In this document: one piece after another, positions 53,917-63,384 of the stretch
How positions within the stretch are numbered: position 1 is the stretch's first letter
How the letters are laid out: each line of letters opens with the position of its first letter
Origin: Sandaracinaceae bacterium
Lineage (GTDB): Bacteria; Myxococcota_A; Polyangia; Polyangiales; Houyiibacteriaceae
Reading direction: 5' to 3'
NCBI GenBank assembly: GCA_020633055.1
Contig: JACKEJ010000004.1
Location: 930,001 to 994,000, forward strand
DNA length: 64,000 nt
Position numbers and translations under genes: made by a program
The notes under the pieces: model-generated
What the model was told of the DNA's origin: nothing
Databases searched by the model: none
The model's input: the letters and a program-made list of their open reading frames with translations, nothing else

Positions 53917-55065
53917 TCAGGGCGCGTCGCGTATGCTGTCCACGATGGGCGCGAGGAACGCCGCATCATCCCACTCGTTCGGTGGGCGCGTGCCCCGACT
54001 GGGGATGATGCCGTCGCTCGGGTAGCGCCCGAACAGGCTCGGGTCCGCAACGGTGTCGCCCAAGTAGGGCGCGTACCAGCCGTTGCGCACGACCACCAGC
54101 TCGAGGCTCGGGATGACGTAGATGTACTGCCCGTCGTGCCCACGCGCGCTGAAGAGGTCGTCGGGCACGTCATCGCGCGTGTTCCCCGTGAGCCACCACA
54201 TGTACCCGTAGCCTTCGTACGAGCGCGAAGGCGCGATCGAGTCGGCCACCCACCGTTCGCTCAAGATGCGTCGTCCACCCAGCCACCCACCGTTCAGGAA
54301 CAGCTGCCCGAAGCGCGCGAAGTCGCGTGTGGGCATGTCCACGCAGCAGAAGGTCAGGGTGTCGCCCTCGACGTCGCGCCACCACGCCGCATCGGACACA
54401 CCCATCGGCTCGAAGAGGTGTTCGCGGGCATACTCGTGCGCAGGCACGCCCGTGGCCACGCGGATCACGCGCGACACCAGCATCGCGTCACCACTCGAGT
54501 AGTTGAAGCGCGTCCCGGGCGCGGCGACGACGGGGTTGTCGAGCACCACGCTCAGCAGCGAGCCGCTCTGATCCAGCACGAGGTCGATCACGTCGGACGC
54601 ACCCGCCTCGGCGGGGTCGTAGTCCTCGTTCCAGTCCAGGCCGGACGCCATCTCCATCACGTCACGCAGCCGCATGCCCTCCTTCTCGGTGCCCACCCAC
54701 TCGGGGATGTACGTGGTGATGGGTTCGTCCAGCGAGGGGATGTCGCCGCGGTCGAGGGCGATGCCCACCAGCGCGCTCGCGAAGCTCTTGCCGACGGACC
54801 AGCTCGCCGCCCGGCTGGCGGCGTCGCGTTGATCCGCGTACCACTCGGCCACGATGGTCCCACGCCGCACGACCACGACGCCCTGGGTGTTGCGCCCCGG
54901 CGCGAACGCGTAGGCGCGTGCGCCCTCGAGCACGGCCGCGTCCATGTCCACGTCCGCGGGCGTACCCTCCGCGAACTCGAACGGGGCATCGGAAGCGCAG
55001 GAGCCCAGGAGCCCCGACAGAAGGGCGAATGTGAGGAAGGCCGCGTGGGGGCGCAGTGCGTTCAT
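53917..55065 (-). CDS. Serine hydrolase, class C beta-lactamase-like, lipoprotein
   Basis: 382 aa from the ATG at 55065. Signal ends LLSGLLGSC (lipobox). Active-site motifs: S-x-x-K in WSVGKSFAS (Ser90, Lys93), the Y-x-N/S element as YSS at 189-191 (FNYSSGD), and the K/H-T-G equivalent as GHDGQY near 327. This is the PbpX/AmpC-like family of esterases and D-amino-acid peptidases; true beta-lactamase activity is not implied. Export and lipidation place it in the envelope. It converges on the kinase remnant. Confidence 0.88.
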   Translation of the reverse strand: MNALRPHAAFLTFALLSGLLGSCASDAPFEFAEGTPADVDMDAAVLEGARAYAFAPGRNTQGVVVVRRGTIVAEWYADQRDAASRAASWSVGKSFASALVGIALDRGDIPSLDEPITTYIPEWVGTEKEGMRLRDVMEMASGLDWNEDYDPAEAGASDVIDLVLDQSGSLLSVVLDNPVVAAPGTRFNYSSGDAMLVSRVIRVATGVPAHEYAREHLFEPMGVSDAAWWRDVEGDTLTFCCVDMPTRDFARFGQLFLNGGWLGGRRILSERWVADSIAPSRSYEGYGYMWWLTGNTRDDVPDDLFSARGHDGQYIYVIPSLELVVVRNGWYAPYLGDTVADPSLFGRYPSDGIIPSRGTRPPNEWDDAAFLAPIVDSIRDAP

Positions 55066-55255
55066 GTACGGAATGGTACGCCAGATGACACCAATAGGTC
55101 AATCAGGTAACGTCGGTCTGCCCGAGGCCCACGGCGCGAGCAAGCTCGTTCCCACGGCTCGGCTGGGCATCCGGCGCGTCATCGCCCACTCCATGCCGTG
55201 CATCGCGCGCTCGCCCGTAGAAAGGTCCGCGGCAGGGCGCTACAAGGCAGAGACC

Positions 55256-56047
55256 ATGTGCGGGCGCTACACGCTGTCGGAGACCCCCGAGTGGTCGGAC
55301 CTGGACATCGGCGTACCCGAGGAGCTGCTCGTCACGCCGCGCTACAACGCCGCGCCCGGCCGCCCGCAGCTGATCGTGACGCAGCCGCTCGCGCCCGCGC
55401 GCCACACACGCGAACCGCTCGAGCTGAGGGAACGCCCGTGGGGGGTCACGCTGGGTGGGCGCCGTGTGATCAACGCGCGGATCGAGTCGCTGGAGCGGCC
55501 CGCCTGGCGCGCGCACGTGGGGCGCTGCGTGGTGCCTTGCGACGGCTATGTGGAGTGGTCCGCGGACGACGGGGGCAAGCAGCCCGTCTGGCTGCGCGCC
55601 ATGGACCCCGCCACGCGCGTGCTGTGGATGGCCGGGCTCGTGCTACCCGACGGCTTCGTCGTCATCACCACGGAGGCCTCGGGAGACGTGCGCGCCATCC
55701 ACCCCCGCATGCCGGCCTTCGTCCCCCGCGCGCAGCTTGACGCGTGGCTGACGGGACCGCGCGAGGGGTCGAGCGCGCGACTGGCCCGTGCCCCCGACGG
55801 GCTGCTGTATCCCACGCGGCTCACGACGCGCATCAACGCGACGACGAACGACGATCCTCGCTGCCTGCTCCCCGCGGACGCGCGGAGCCCCTCGCCGGAC
55901 GCGCCCGCGCGAGATGCTCGGGTCACGCACAACGGCGGAGACGCGCACGACGCTCCGGGTCACGAAGGCGCGCGACGGACAACGGCCGCGACCTCCCGCG
56001 GGGCGACGACCCAGCTGTCCCTGTTCGGGCCGGCTGACGAGCGCTGA
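55256..56047 (+). CDS. SRAP domain protein (YedK/HMCES-type)
   Basis: 263 aa from the ATG at 55256, so Cys2 of MCGRYTLSE becomes the catalytic residue after Met removal. The family signature continues with RYNAAPGR, VPCDGYVEWS (catalytic Glu) and AIHPRMPAFV (His). These proteins covalently bind abasic sites in single-stranded DNA and shield them during replication; bacterial relatives are SOS-associated. A longer upstream frame is not coding. A ~45-residue disordered C-terminus follows the domain. No LexA box is evident. Confidence 0.92.
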   Translation: MCGRYTLSETPEWSDLDIGVPEELLVTPRYNAAPGRPQLIVTQPLAPARHTREPLELRERPWGVTLGGRRVINARIESLERPAWRAHVGRCVVPCDGYVEWSADDGGKQPVWLRAMDPATRVLWMAGLVLPDGFVVITTEASGDVRAIHPRMPAFVPRAQLDAWLTGPREGSSARLARAPDGLLYPTRLTTRINATTNDDPRCLLPADARSPSPDAPARDARVTHNGGDAHDAPGHEGARRTTAATSRGATTQLSLFGPADER

Positions 56048-56160
56048 CGCGCCGAGCTCGCCGTCGCGCGGCCCCGTGTCGCAGGCGACGGATGCGCGCC
56101 AAGGACGCTCGACTCGACACGCTCCAGGGCACCGTCGAACGGCGCAGGGACGCGGGGCCG

Positions 56161-56943
56161 CTACACCTCGGGTGCAGGGCGCTCGCTCTCACGCCCCGTG
56201 CGCGCGCTCAGCCGCGCCCCACTGCGGGTCCGCTCCCCCGCCACGCGAATGCCCGAGCGCCCAGCCGCCAACAGCGCGGCCTCCACGCCGGCAGACAGCG
56301 CCACGATGTCGAGATCGTCCATCTCGGGCCAGCCTGTGACCTCCAGCACGACGTGCCCCGGCCCGTGCTGCGTGACGTCCAGCACGCCCTTGTCGACCGT
56401 CTTCGCGTAGAGCGTCCCCGCGCGGCGCACCAACGCCTCGTCGGTGGAGTTGGTCATGAGGATGCGCCAGACGGTGCGCAGCACCATGCCGAACCCGCCC
56501 ACCACCACGTCGCGGACGAACGCCTCGGGGACGCGCCCGGAAGCGAGCGCCACAGCGCGCGTCACGGCGATGGCGGTGGAGGCGCGGCACCAACCCAGCA
56601 GCGTCAGGGCCTCGTACTCGTCGCGGCGTTCGGGCTCTACCAAGCCGAGGCCACGGGCGAAGACCTCGTCGCCCACCAGACGCTTCATCACGCGGCGCTG
56701 CTCGATCAGCACCGCCCCGAACACACGCGCCTCGCCCACGCTCACACGCTGACCCCCGGGCGGCGCCACGCGGCGCACCTCGTCTGTGACCCACACATTG
56801 GGGGGCAGTGTGCCCTGCTCGCGCCCGTCTGCCCAGAGGCGCGCCGGCAGCGGACGATTCGCGGGCGGTCGTCGTGGGCGCGACGAGGGCTTGGGGCGCG
56901 TGTTCAAGGGGTGACTCTCAAGGTGTGCGGGTCCCCTGCCCAC
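56161..56943 (-). CDS. Hypothetical myxobacterial protein
   Basis: About 260 aa from a GTG at 56943, overlapping the upstream gene's end by 26 nt; the first ~50 residues are basic and Pro-rich, so a later start is possible. The middle and end (LLGWCRASTAIAVTRAVALASGRVPEAFVRDVVVGGFGMVLRTVWRILMTNS; GHVVLEVTGWPEMDDLDIVALSAGVEAALLAAG) recall the myxobacterial DUF2378 group, some of which resemble H-NOX/V4R folds. No signal peptide. It follows the HEAT-repeat gene in the same direction. Confidence 0.6.
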   Translation of the reverse strand: MGRGPAHLESHPLNTRPKPSSRPRRPPANRPLPARLWADGREQGTLPPNVWVTDEVRRVAPPGGQRVSVGEARVFGAVLIEQRRVMKRLVGDEVFARGLGLVEPERRDEYEALTLLGWCRASTAIAVTRAVALASGRVPEAFVRDVVVGGFGMVLRTVWRILMTNSTDEALVRRAGTLYAKTVDKGVLDVTQHGPGHVVLEVTGWPEMDDLDIVALSAGVEAALLAAGRSGIRVAGERTRSGARLSARTGRESERPAPEV

Positions 56944-58783
56944 GAGCTAGCGCAGCGCGCGCCTCGGCCACGCTGAGGTGACGTCCGAGCGCTTGGATGA
57001 CGCTCGGGTCCGTCTCCTGCTCGAGCCACCGCGCGAGCGCGGCGCGCACCTCGGGCGAGCGCGGCGCGGCCAACCCGGCGAGGCCGATGGTGGCCATGCG
57101 CGCGCCCTCGTCCGACGTGGTCGCCAGGGTCTCGACGGCGGCCTGCGCCAAGAGCGGGTCCACGTACGGGCGCGCGCTCGCGGTGGCGTTGGTGTACGCA
57201 GCCGAGACCAGCGCGCGGCGCACGTCGCCGTGGGCCTCGTGCTGGAGCGCGTCGGTGATGACGGGCTGGATCAGGTCCCGCGGCATGTCGCGCAGCGCGT
57301 TGTAGGCGCTGCTGCGCACGACGGGCCGCGCGTCCTCGAAGCCCGCCTGGACCACGTCCAGGAGCGCCTCCGTGCCGGCGTTGCCTGCTGCGTCCAGGCC
57401 CGCCACGCGCGTCTCCACGTCGTCGCTGGTGGCGAGCTCGCGGATGTAGGCGCGCGCCTCTTCACGGACCTCGTCTGGCGCGCTGTCGCGGCCGAGACCG
57501 CCGGCCGCGCGCATCATGGTGCCGCGGGTCACGATCTCGTCCACGCTGTCGCCCGTCTGCCGAGCAGCCTCGCGCAGCGCGGCGAGCGAGGACAACGTGG
57601 GCGTCGCGTTGGTGCCCAGCGCGAGCGCCGCACGCTGCCGGTTCATCGCGCTCAGCTCGCCGTCCGTCAGCGCCCCGGCCAGAGCCTGCCGCGACTCCTC
57701 GGTGTCGGCCATGCCAAGCACCAAGAACGCCATCGACTCGAGCCGCGGGTCCAGCTCGCCCGCGCGGATGGCGTCCAGCAGGCCCGCCCCGCCGCCCGGG
57801 TGTTCGCGCACCCAGGCCAGCATGAGCTGGTAGACGTCCTCGTGCGCCGGGTTCTCGCTCGCGTTCCACAGCTCGAGCGCACGCGCGCCGAGCGCGTCGC
57901 TGTCCAGCGCCACCACGGCCGCGCGCGTCATCCCACCGATCATCTCGGGGGGCGCCACCGCGTCGGGCGCGTGATCGCTGTTCCAGCGGAAGAGGGCCAC
58001 ATCCATGCTGCCAGGCAAGCCCAGCGGCGCAGAGGCGTCGCTGCGCTCGAGCTCGAAGCGGACCCCGACTTCGGTCGGCCCCCCGCCGAGCTGCACGCGG
58101 TGCAGCGTACTCCCAGCCACGCGCGTCACCCAGCCGAAAGCCGCGTCGAAGCGCCCCGCGGCGTCGAAGCGTCGCTGCTGGATGGTGATGCCGCGCGCCT
58201 CGGCCTCGTGGTAGTCGCTCGAGGTGCGGGTGAAGTCCAGCGTAGTGGCGCTGAACGCATCGCGCTCGTACCGAGCGAAGAACTCGCCGTTCACGTCGCG
58301 CTGCAGCAGTTCCCAGGACGGGCTGCGGGTGTCGCCGCCCACCACCTCGAACAGGCGCACGGTGCCCTCGATCATGGAAGCCTGCGTCGCGCTGGTGGCC
58401 TCGTTGAACGCGAAGCGCTCGAAGCGACACTTGTCGTTCACGGTCATCAAGAAGGGCTCGCGGAGCTGGTCCGCGCCCTCGACGTCTTGTGTGGGTACGA
58501 TCAGGCCGGCGACCTGCGCCGCGCGAGTCGGACCGCTGGGTCCCGTGAGTGTCCGCAGGTGCAGCTCGGCGGTCAGCGCGGGCCGGTCACCTTCGGCGTC
58601 GCTCGGCGTCACGACCATGCGGAACGCACGGGTCTGACCAGCCTCGAGCTCGCAGCGCAGGCGGGGCGCTTCGGGCATGGCTTCGACTTCGGGTCCTCGA
58701 CGGGGGCCGACCCTGAACGCCACGAGGGCGAGCAGGGCCGTGCCAACGCACGAGAACGCGATGAGGCGTCCTCGCTTCGTCAT
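56918..58783 (-). CDS. HEAT-repeat protein, possibly vitellogenin-N (LPD_N)-like
   Basis: 621 aa from the ATG at 58783, whose A is shared with the previous stop codon (TGATG). A single N-terminal membrane or signal segment (RLIAFSCVGTALLALVAFRV) is followed by a ~250-residue beta-rich part (LTAELHLRTLTGPSG; FERFAFNEATSATQASMIEGTVRLFEVVGG) that resembles the beta-barrel opening of vitellogenin N-terminal (large lipid-transfer) proteins. From ~290 to the end are HEAT-like helical repeats (LGTNATPTLSSLAALREAA, VRSSAYNALRDMPRDLIQPVITDAL). The coupling with the upstream secreted protein supports a joint envelope role. Confidence 0.65.
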   Translation of the reverse strand: MTKRGRLIAFSCVGTALLALVAFRVGPRRGPEVEAMPEAPRLRCELEAGQTRAFRMVVTPSDAEGDRPALTAELHLRTLTGPSGPTRAAQVAGLIVPTQDVEGADQLREPFLMTVNDKCRFERFAFNEATSATQASMIEGTVRLFEVVGGDTRSPSWELLQRDVNGEFFARYERDAFSATTLDFTRTSSDYHEAEARGITIQQRRFDAAGRFDAAFGWVTRVAGSTLHRVQLGGGPTEVGVRFELERSDASAPLGLPGSMDVALFRWNSDHAPDAVAPPEMIGGMTRAAVVALDSDALGARALELWNASENPAHEDVYQLMLAWVREHPGGGAGLLDAIRAGELDPRLESMAFLVLGMADTEESRQALAGALTDGELSAMNRQRAALALGTNATPTLSSLAALREAARQTGDSVDEIVTRGTMMRAAGGLGRDSAPDEVREEARAYIRELATSDDVETRVAGLDAAGNAGTEALLDVVQAGFEDARPVVRSSAYNALRDMPRDLIQPVITDALQHEAHGDVRRALVSAAYTNATASARPYVDPLLAQAAVETLATTSDEGARMATIGLAGLAAPRSPEVRAALARWLEQETDPSVIQALGRHLSVAEARAALARGQGTRTP

Positions 58784-60915
58784 CAGTTCAGCACCATCGT
58801 GGGCGTGGTGTTGTCGTAGAGCACGCGGCTGTCGCGCGCGGCGCCGAACTTGAAGAGCGGCACCGTGGCGATGCGGCTCCAGTTGAGGCCACACGGATAG
58901 TAGAAGATCCATGCACGGCACCAGCGGATGGTGCGCAGGTCCGCGAACAGGTAGACGCCGCCGTTGGGGCCGCGCATGTTCTGGTCCACGTGCAGGTTCA
59001 AGTTGGCCTGCGTGGAGGGGGTGTCGCCGAAGGTCGGGTCGCTCAGGGTGAAGCCGACGTTCAGGCTGCCGCTGACGGGCAGCGCGTAGTCGAACACCGT
59101 CAGGCTACCCTGCACGCCAGCGCGGAAGATGACCACGTCGACCGCGACGCTCACGCTGCCGCCGAGGTTGATGTAGGGGCGCGCGGTGGCCGCGATCTGC
59201 GCCTCGGCGTCCGCGTCAGGGAAGCGGCGGCCGCCCTCCACCGCGTCGCCGTGGGCGATGCCCAGGTTGAAGTCGAGTCCCACCTGACCCTGCACGCAGC
59301 CCTCGATCCCGAGCGGCACGGGACCGATCTGGAAGCGCGTGCTGACGCAGCGACGCTGCGTGAAGTTCCAGTCACGGCTGTAGAGGTCGGCGCTGTCGGG
59401 CACCGAGCGGTGAAACGACTGCACGCGCGTGCCGAACACGTCGAGGTACATGTCGAGGTTGCTGGCGGCCGGGTCCTGGAGGTCCACGGCAGCCGACGCC
59501 TTGGCGTCACCCACGCGGATGCGCGGGAGGCGGCTCGAGGCGAGATCGGCCGTGGCCTGTGTCCGGGTGTAGGCACCAGGTCCAGACACGAACGACTTGG
59601 ACTCGAAGTTGAGCTGTACCCCGACGTCGTTGTTGCCGATCTGACGGGAGAGGGTGGCGCTCGCACCGAGCTCGGAGGCGGCCTGCGCAGGCGGCCGCGC
59701 GCGCACCCCCAGCACGGGGAAGCGCGCGCAGTTGTTCTCGTCCACCGCGGAGCCCGATGTCGTCGGGTCGCTGGCGGCCCGACCGCCCAGCTCGCCGGCC
59801 TCCTGGAACGTGGACTCGAGGCACACCTCGATCACGAACTCCTCGACGGTGCGCCAGTCGCCGGTGTCCACCAAGGTCAGGATCTCCTCCGTGGGGAACA
59901 GGTCGAACGAGTAGTCGTTGTCGGAGTTCGCGGTCAGACGGCTCCAGCGCGGGTTGGCCAGCGTGTCGCCGTTCTCGTTGTCCACCTCGACGTCCACGAA
60001 GTCGCCCGCGAAGTCACCCTCGGCCGGCGCGATGCGCACGCGCTGGATGAGCTCGCCCTCGAGCAGGTTGCGGTCGCCCACGTCACCCGTCTCCGGGTCC
60101 ACCACGTCGAAGGGGTCGGCGCCGAACGCGCGACGGTCGATCTCCACGGTGATCATGGCGCGCTGCTCCTCGTCCGAGCCTGGCGCGCGCTCCCAGAACA
60201 GCGCGATGTTCCCGTCGGGCGTGACCTCTTCTTCGATGTCCGTGCCGGGCGAGGGCTCGACGCGCAGCGTGTGCAAGCAGCCGTCCGCCTCGGCGCCCTC
60301 CTCGAACGAGCTGCGGCAGGGCGGGTTCAGGCCCTCGGCCTGCGCGGCCTCGGTGAACGCGAACATGCGCTGGGCGTCCACGTCCATGCTCGGCTGCTCC
60401 TCGTCCACGTCCACGAAGACCATCAGGTCGTAGTCGACGGACGTGCGGCCTTCACGCAGGCACTCCTGCGGCAGCTCCAGGATGGGCTCGAAGGTCTGGT
60501 CCGTGCCGCCACCGACCAGCTCGTAGTGCAGCGTGGCCACCTCGCACTGCGCGAGCGCGGCGCGCTCCTCGACGGTGGGAGTGCCCTCGAAGTGCTCGAT
60601 CAGGGCGACGCTGACCGCCACCTCGCGCGGCTCGGGGAGCGGCGCCTCGGACTCGGCGCGTAGCGCGAGCTGGATGGGCAACCGGTGGCCCAGGTAGACC
60701 GGCTGGGTCGTGTCGTAGGGCACCGCCAGGTGGGACACGGTGATGGCGCTGAACACGGGCAGCGCGTCGCTCGCCACGCACACCCCGTCCCGCAGCACGG
60801 TGCCATCGCCACACGTGCGGCTCGCCCCGCAGCCACTCCCGGCCGCCGCGAGCGACAAGAGTGCGCCCACCGCGCCCGCTCGCCGTCTGTTTCTGTTCCA
60901 GGTCTTCATCCTCAT
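58783..60915 (-). CDS. Large secreted lipoprotein, partner of the HEAT protein
   Basis: 710 aa from the ATG at 60915, with GGAG seven bases upstream. The N-terminus ends LLSLAAAGSGCG (lipobox) and is followed by CGDGTVLRDGVCV, an EGF-like disulfide pattern. The body has extended beta-like stretches (VYLGHRLPIQLALRAESEAPLPE; FVDVEVDNENGDTLANPRWSRL; ASATLSRQIGNNDVGVQLNFESKSF; YINLGGSVSVAVDVVIFRAGVQGSLTVFDY). It ends close to the start of the HEAT gene (shared base). Together the pair resembles a lipid-binding secreted module, by inference. Confidence 0.65.
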   Translation of the reverse strand: MRMKTWNRNRRRAGAVGALLSLAAAGSGCGASRTCGDGTVLRDGVCVASDALPVFSAITVSHLAVPYDTTQPVYLGHRLPIQLALRAESEAPLPEPREVAVSVALIEHFEGTPTVEERAALAQCEVATLHYELVGGGTDQTFEPILELPQECLREGRTSVDYDLMVFVDVDEEQPSMDVDAQRMFAFTEAAQAEGLNPPCRSSFEEGAEADGCLHTLRVEPSPGTDIEEEVTPDGNIALFWERAPGSDEEQRAMITVEIDRRAFGADPFDVVDPETGDVGDRNLLEGELIQRVRIAPAEGDFAGDFVDVEVDNENGDTLANPRWSRLTANSDNDYSFDLFPTEEILTLVDTGDWRTVEEFVIEVCLESTFQEAGELGGRAASDPTTSGSAVDENNCARFPVLGVRARPPAQAASELGASATLSRQIGNNDVGVQLNFESKSFVSGPGAYTRTQATADLASSRLPRIRVGDAKASAAVDLQDPAASNLDMYLDVFGTRVQSFHRSVPDSADLYSRDWNFTQRRCVSTRFQIGPVPLGIEGCVQGQVGLDFNLGIAHGDAVEGGRRFPDADAEAQIAATARPYINLGGSVSVAVDVVIFRAGVQGSLTVFDYALPVSGSLNVGFTLSDPTFGDTPSTQANLNLHVDQNMRGPNGGVYLFADLRTIRWCRAWIFYYPCGLNWSRIATVPLFKFGAARDSRVLYDNTTPTMVLN

Positions 60916-61130
60916 TTGGAGACTCCAATCACCCGCTTGCGGGCCTCACTGCTGTCACTGGCCGCACCGCGGCCTTCGAGACCACGCAAGCTAGTGGGCA
61001 ATGGGCGTATCGGGACTTATGCGGCGCTTAAGCCGCGGGTCAGGTCGTCATGCAGCTGAAATGACAGGGCAATGCGCCAAGTGCGCCTCGGCGCTGGCCT
61101 GGCCGCGCGCGCCCTCCATACTGCCCCGCT

Positions 61131-61820
61131 GTGCGCGTCCACCTCTCAGGCCACGTCGACATCCCCCCGCCGCGCTGGAACGACGTGCTCGCGGAGCTCC
61201 CCAACCACGTGGCGCTGACGCGCGCCGAGCCGGGCAACCTGCGCTTCGAGGTGACCCCCGCCGAATCGCCCGAGGGGCGCCTGTGGGTGAGCGAGACCTT
61301 CCGCGACCGAGCTGCGCTGGAGGTGCACCAGGCGCGAGCTCGGGCGTCTACCTGGGGGCGCCTCACGGCGGGCATCCCGCGGCACTTCTTCCTGGTGCGG
61401 CACGGGACGAAGCGCGACCGGGACGTGCTGGCCGCACTCTACCTCACGTGCCGGCGGCAGACGTTCACGTGGGTGGACCCGCAGCGCTACGCCCTCGACG
61501 ACTTCGACGCGGACACACAAGACGAGCTGCTGCTGGTGTGTGAGCGGGACGACCGTGTGGTGGGCTTCGCCGGACTGTGGACCCCGGACGACTTCCTGCA
61601 CCACCTGTTCGTCCACGAGGCGCAGCAGGGGCACGGCGCCGGGCGCGGGCTGTTGCGCGCGGCCCAGAGCTACGCGAAGGGGCCGTTGCGACTCAAGTGC
61701 GCGGTGCGCAACGACCGCGCGCTGCGCTTCTACGAGCAGCTGGGCGGCGTGGTCGAGAGCACGGCGACGGCCGAGCCCGAGGGCGAGCACCACACGGTGG
61801 TGCTACCCGTCCCGACCTGA
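61131..61820 (+). CDS. Fusion of ABM-like monooxygenase domain and GNAT acetyltransferase
   Basis: 229 aa from a GTG start at 61131. Residues ~1-85 (VALTRAEPGNLRFEVTPAESPEGRLWVSETFRDRAALEVHQ) match small antibiotic-biosynthesis-monooxygenase or quinol monooxygenase domains. The second half (~95-229) carries a GNAT fold: LLLVCERDDRVVGFAGLW, then DFLHHLFVHEAQQGHGAGRGLLRAAQSYA (acetyl-CoA loop) and LKCAVRNDRALRFYEQLGGV. An ABM-GNAT fusion is unusual. The substrate is unknown; detoxification is an inference. The gene is divergent from the large lipoprotein. Confidence 0.8.
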   Translation: MRVHLSGHVDIPPPRWNDVLAELPNHVALTRAEPGNLRFEVTPAESPEGRLWVSETFRDRAALEVHQARARASTWGRLTAGIPRHFFLVRHGTKRDRDVLAALYLTCRRQTFTWVDPQRYALDDFDADTQDELLLVCERDDRVVGFAGLWTPDDFLHHLFVHEAQQGHGAGRGLLRAAQSYAKGPLRLKCAVRNDRALRFYEQLGGVVESTATAEPEGEHHTVVLPVPT

Positions 61821-61937
61821 CGCACCAGGCGGCGTACCCGGTGACGCGCCAGCCCGCGTGCCCGGCGCGGGCGGACGGTCGGTCGGAGCCCGCTCCCCGC
61901 GCGGGACATGACCCTCGCGAGCGAGCCCCGCCTCAGG

Positions 61938-63308
61938 TCAGGCGCAGGGGATGCGCGACGCGCGGCTGGTGGCCGAGTCCGCCGTGACGGGCAGCACGAA
62001 CGCGTCGTACAGCGCCGAGAGCGCGCGCTCGTACTCGTCCGGGATGACGCCCACGATGATGTTCAGCTCGGACGCGCCCTGGTTGATGATGCGCACGTTC
62101 ACCTGCGCGTCGCGCAGCGCGATGAAGACCTTGGCCGCGATGCCGATGGTCTTCGACATGCCCTCGCCCACGATGGCGATCAGCGCGATGGCCGGCACGA
62201 ACTCGAGCGAGTCGGGGTGCAGCGTCTCGCGGATCTCGGCCAGCACGTCTTGGATCTTGTCCTCGATGTCCGTCGCGTCGACGATGACGCTCATGCTGTC
62301 GATGCTGGACGGGCAGTGCTCGAAGGAGACGGCGTGCCGCTCGAGGATCCCGAGCAGCCGGTAGATGAAGCCCACCTCCTTGTTCATGAGGTTCTTCTCG
62401 ACGCTGATCATCGCGAAGTTCTTCTTGCCCGCGATACCCGCGATCTCCGTCGTCTGCTCCACGTGTGGGCTGAGCGCGCGCACGATGCGCGTGCCGTCGT
62501 GCTCCGGCGCGTTCGTGTTGCGGATGTTGATCGGGATGCCCACCTCGCGCACCGGCAGGATGGCCTCGTCGTGCAGCACCGACGCGCCCATGTACGAGAG
62601 CTCGCGGATCTCGGCGTAGGTGACCTCCTGCATGGGCTTCGGGTCCTTCACGATGCGCGGGTCGGCCATGAGCAGGCCCGACACGTCGGTCCAGTTCTCG
62701 TACAGCTCCGCCATCACGGCCCGTGCGACGATGGCGCCCGAGATGTCCGATCCGCCGCGCGAGAAGGTGCGCACGCGACCCTTGCCGTCACGACCGTAGA
62801 AGCCGGGCACCACGTAGCGCTTGCTGGTGTCGGCCAGGCGCTCCCCGAGCAGCGAGTAGGTCTCCGGGTCCACGCCGCCGTTGGGCGTGATGATGATGAA
62901 GTGCTCCGGGTCGACGAAGTCCGCGCCCAGGTAGGCCGCCAGCAGGAGACCGTTGAGGTGCTCCCCGCGCGACGCGACGAAGTCCTTGGTGACCCCCTCG
63001 CGCAGCGCCGCCTCGAGCTTGTCGAGGTGCCCCGACATCCCGGCGGACACGCCCAGCTCGCGCTCGATCTCGAGAAAGCGCTCGCGCACCTGCGCGTAGG
63101 GCGAGCTGAAGTCCGTGCCCAGCGACGCGCTCTGTTGGCACAGGTAGAGCAGGTCGGTCAGCTTGGCGTCGGTGGAGGAGCGCTTCCCGGGGGCCGAGGG
63201 CACCACGATGGAGCGGCGCGGGTCGGACTCCACGATGGCCAGGACACGACGAAACTGGTTGGCGTCGGCGAGGCTCGAGCCGCCGAACTTGCAGACGATG
63301 CGGGACAT
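61938..63308 (-). CDS. lysC: Aspartate kinase
   Basis: 456 aa from the ATG at 63308. It phosphorylates aspartate, the first step of Lys/Met/Thr/diaminopimelate synthesis. Motifs: KFGGSS at residues 7-12, SRGGSDISG in the middle, and two ACT-type regulatory halves in the C-terminal ~170 residues (FAMISVEKNLMNKEVGFIYRLLGILERHAVSFEHCPSSIDSMSVIVDA; LIAIVGEGMSKTIGIAAKVFIALRDAQVNVRIINQGASELNIIVGV). The long allosteric C-terminus suggests feedback control. It stands alone, divergent from the DinB gene. Confidence 0.93.
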   Translation of the reverse strand: MSRIVCKFGGSSLADANQFRRVLAIVESDPRRSIVVPSAPGKRSSTDAKLTDLLYLCQQSASLGTDFSSPYAQVRERFLEIERELGVSAGMSGHLDKLEAALREGVTKDFVASRGEHLNGLLLAAYLGADFVDPEHFIIITPNGGVDPETYSLLGERLADTSKRYVVPGFYGRDGKGRVRTFSRGGSDISGAIVARAVMAELYENWTDVSGLLMADPRIVKDPKPMQEVTYAEIRELSYMGASVLHDEAILPVREVGIPINIRNTNAPEHDGTRIVRALSPHVEQTTEIAGIAGKKNFAMISVEKNLMNKEVGFIYRLLGILERHAVSFEHCPSSIDSMSVIVDATDIEDKIQDVLAEIRETLHPDSLEFVPAIALIAIVGEGMSKTIGIAAKVFIALRDAQVNVRIINQGASELNIIVGVIPDEYERALSALYDAFVLPVTADSATSRASRIPCA

Positions 63309-63384
63309 GGCGCGAGTCGTGTCTCAAGACGCGACAATTCTCAAGCCGGTGGCCGCCGAAGCCACACGTCCGCTACGCTGAAGC

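Noticed and set aside
53917..55065. Calling the serine hydrolase an antibiotic-resistance beta-lactamase
   Set aside because: S-x-x-K and Y-S-S motifs fit the wider esterase/peptidase family; nothing shows beta-lactam specificity.
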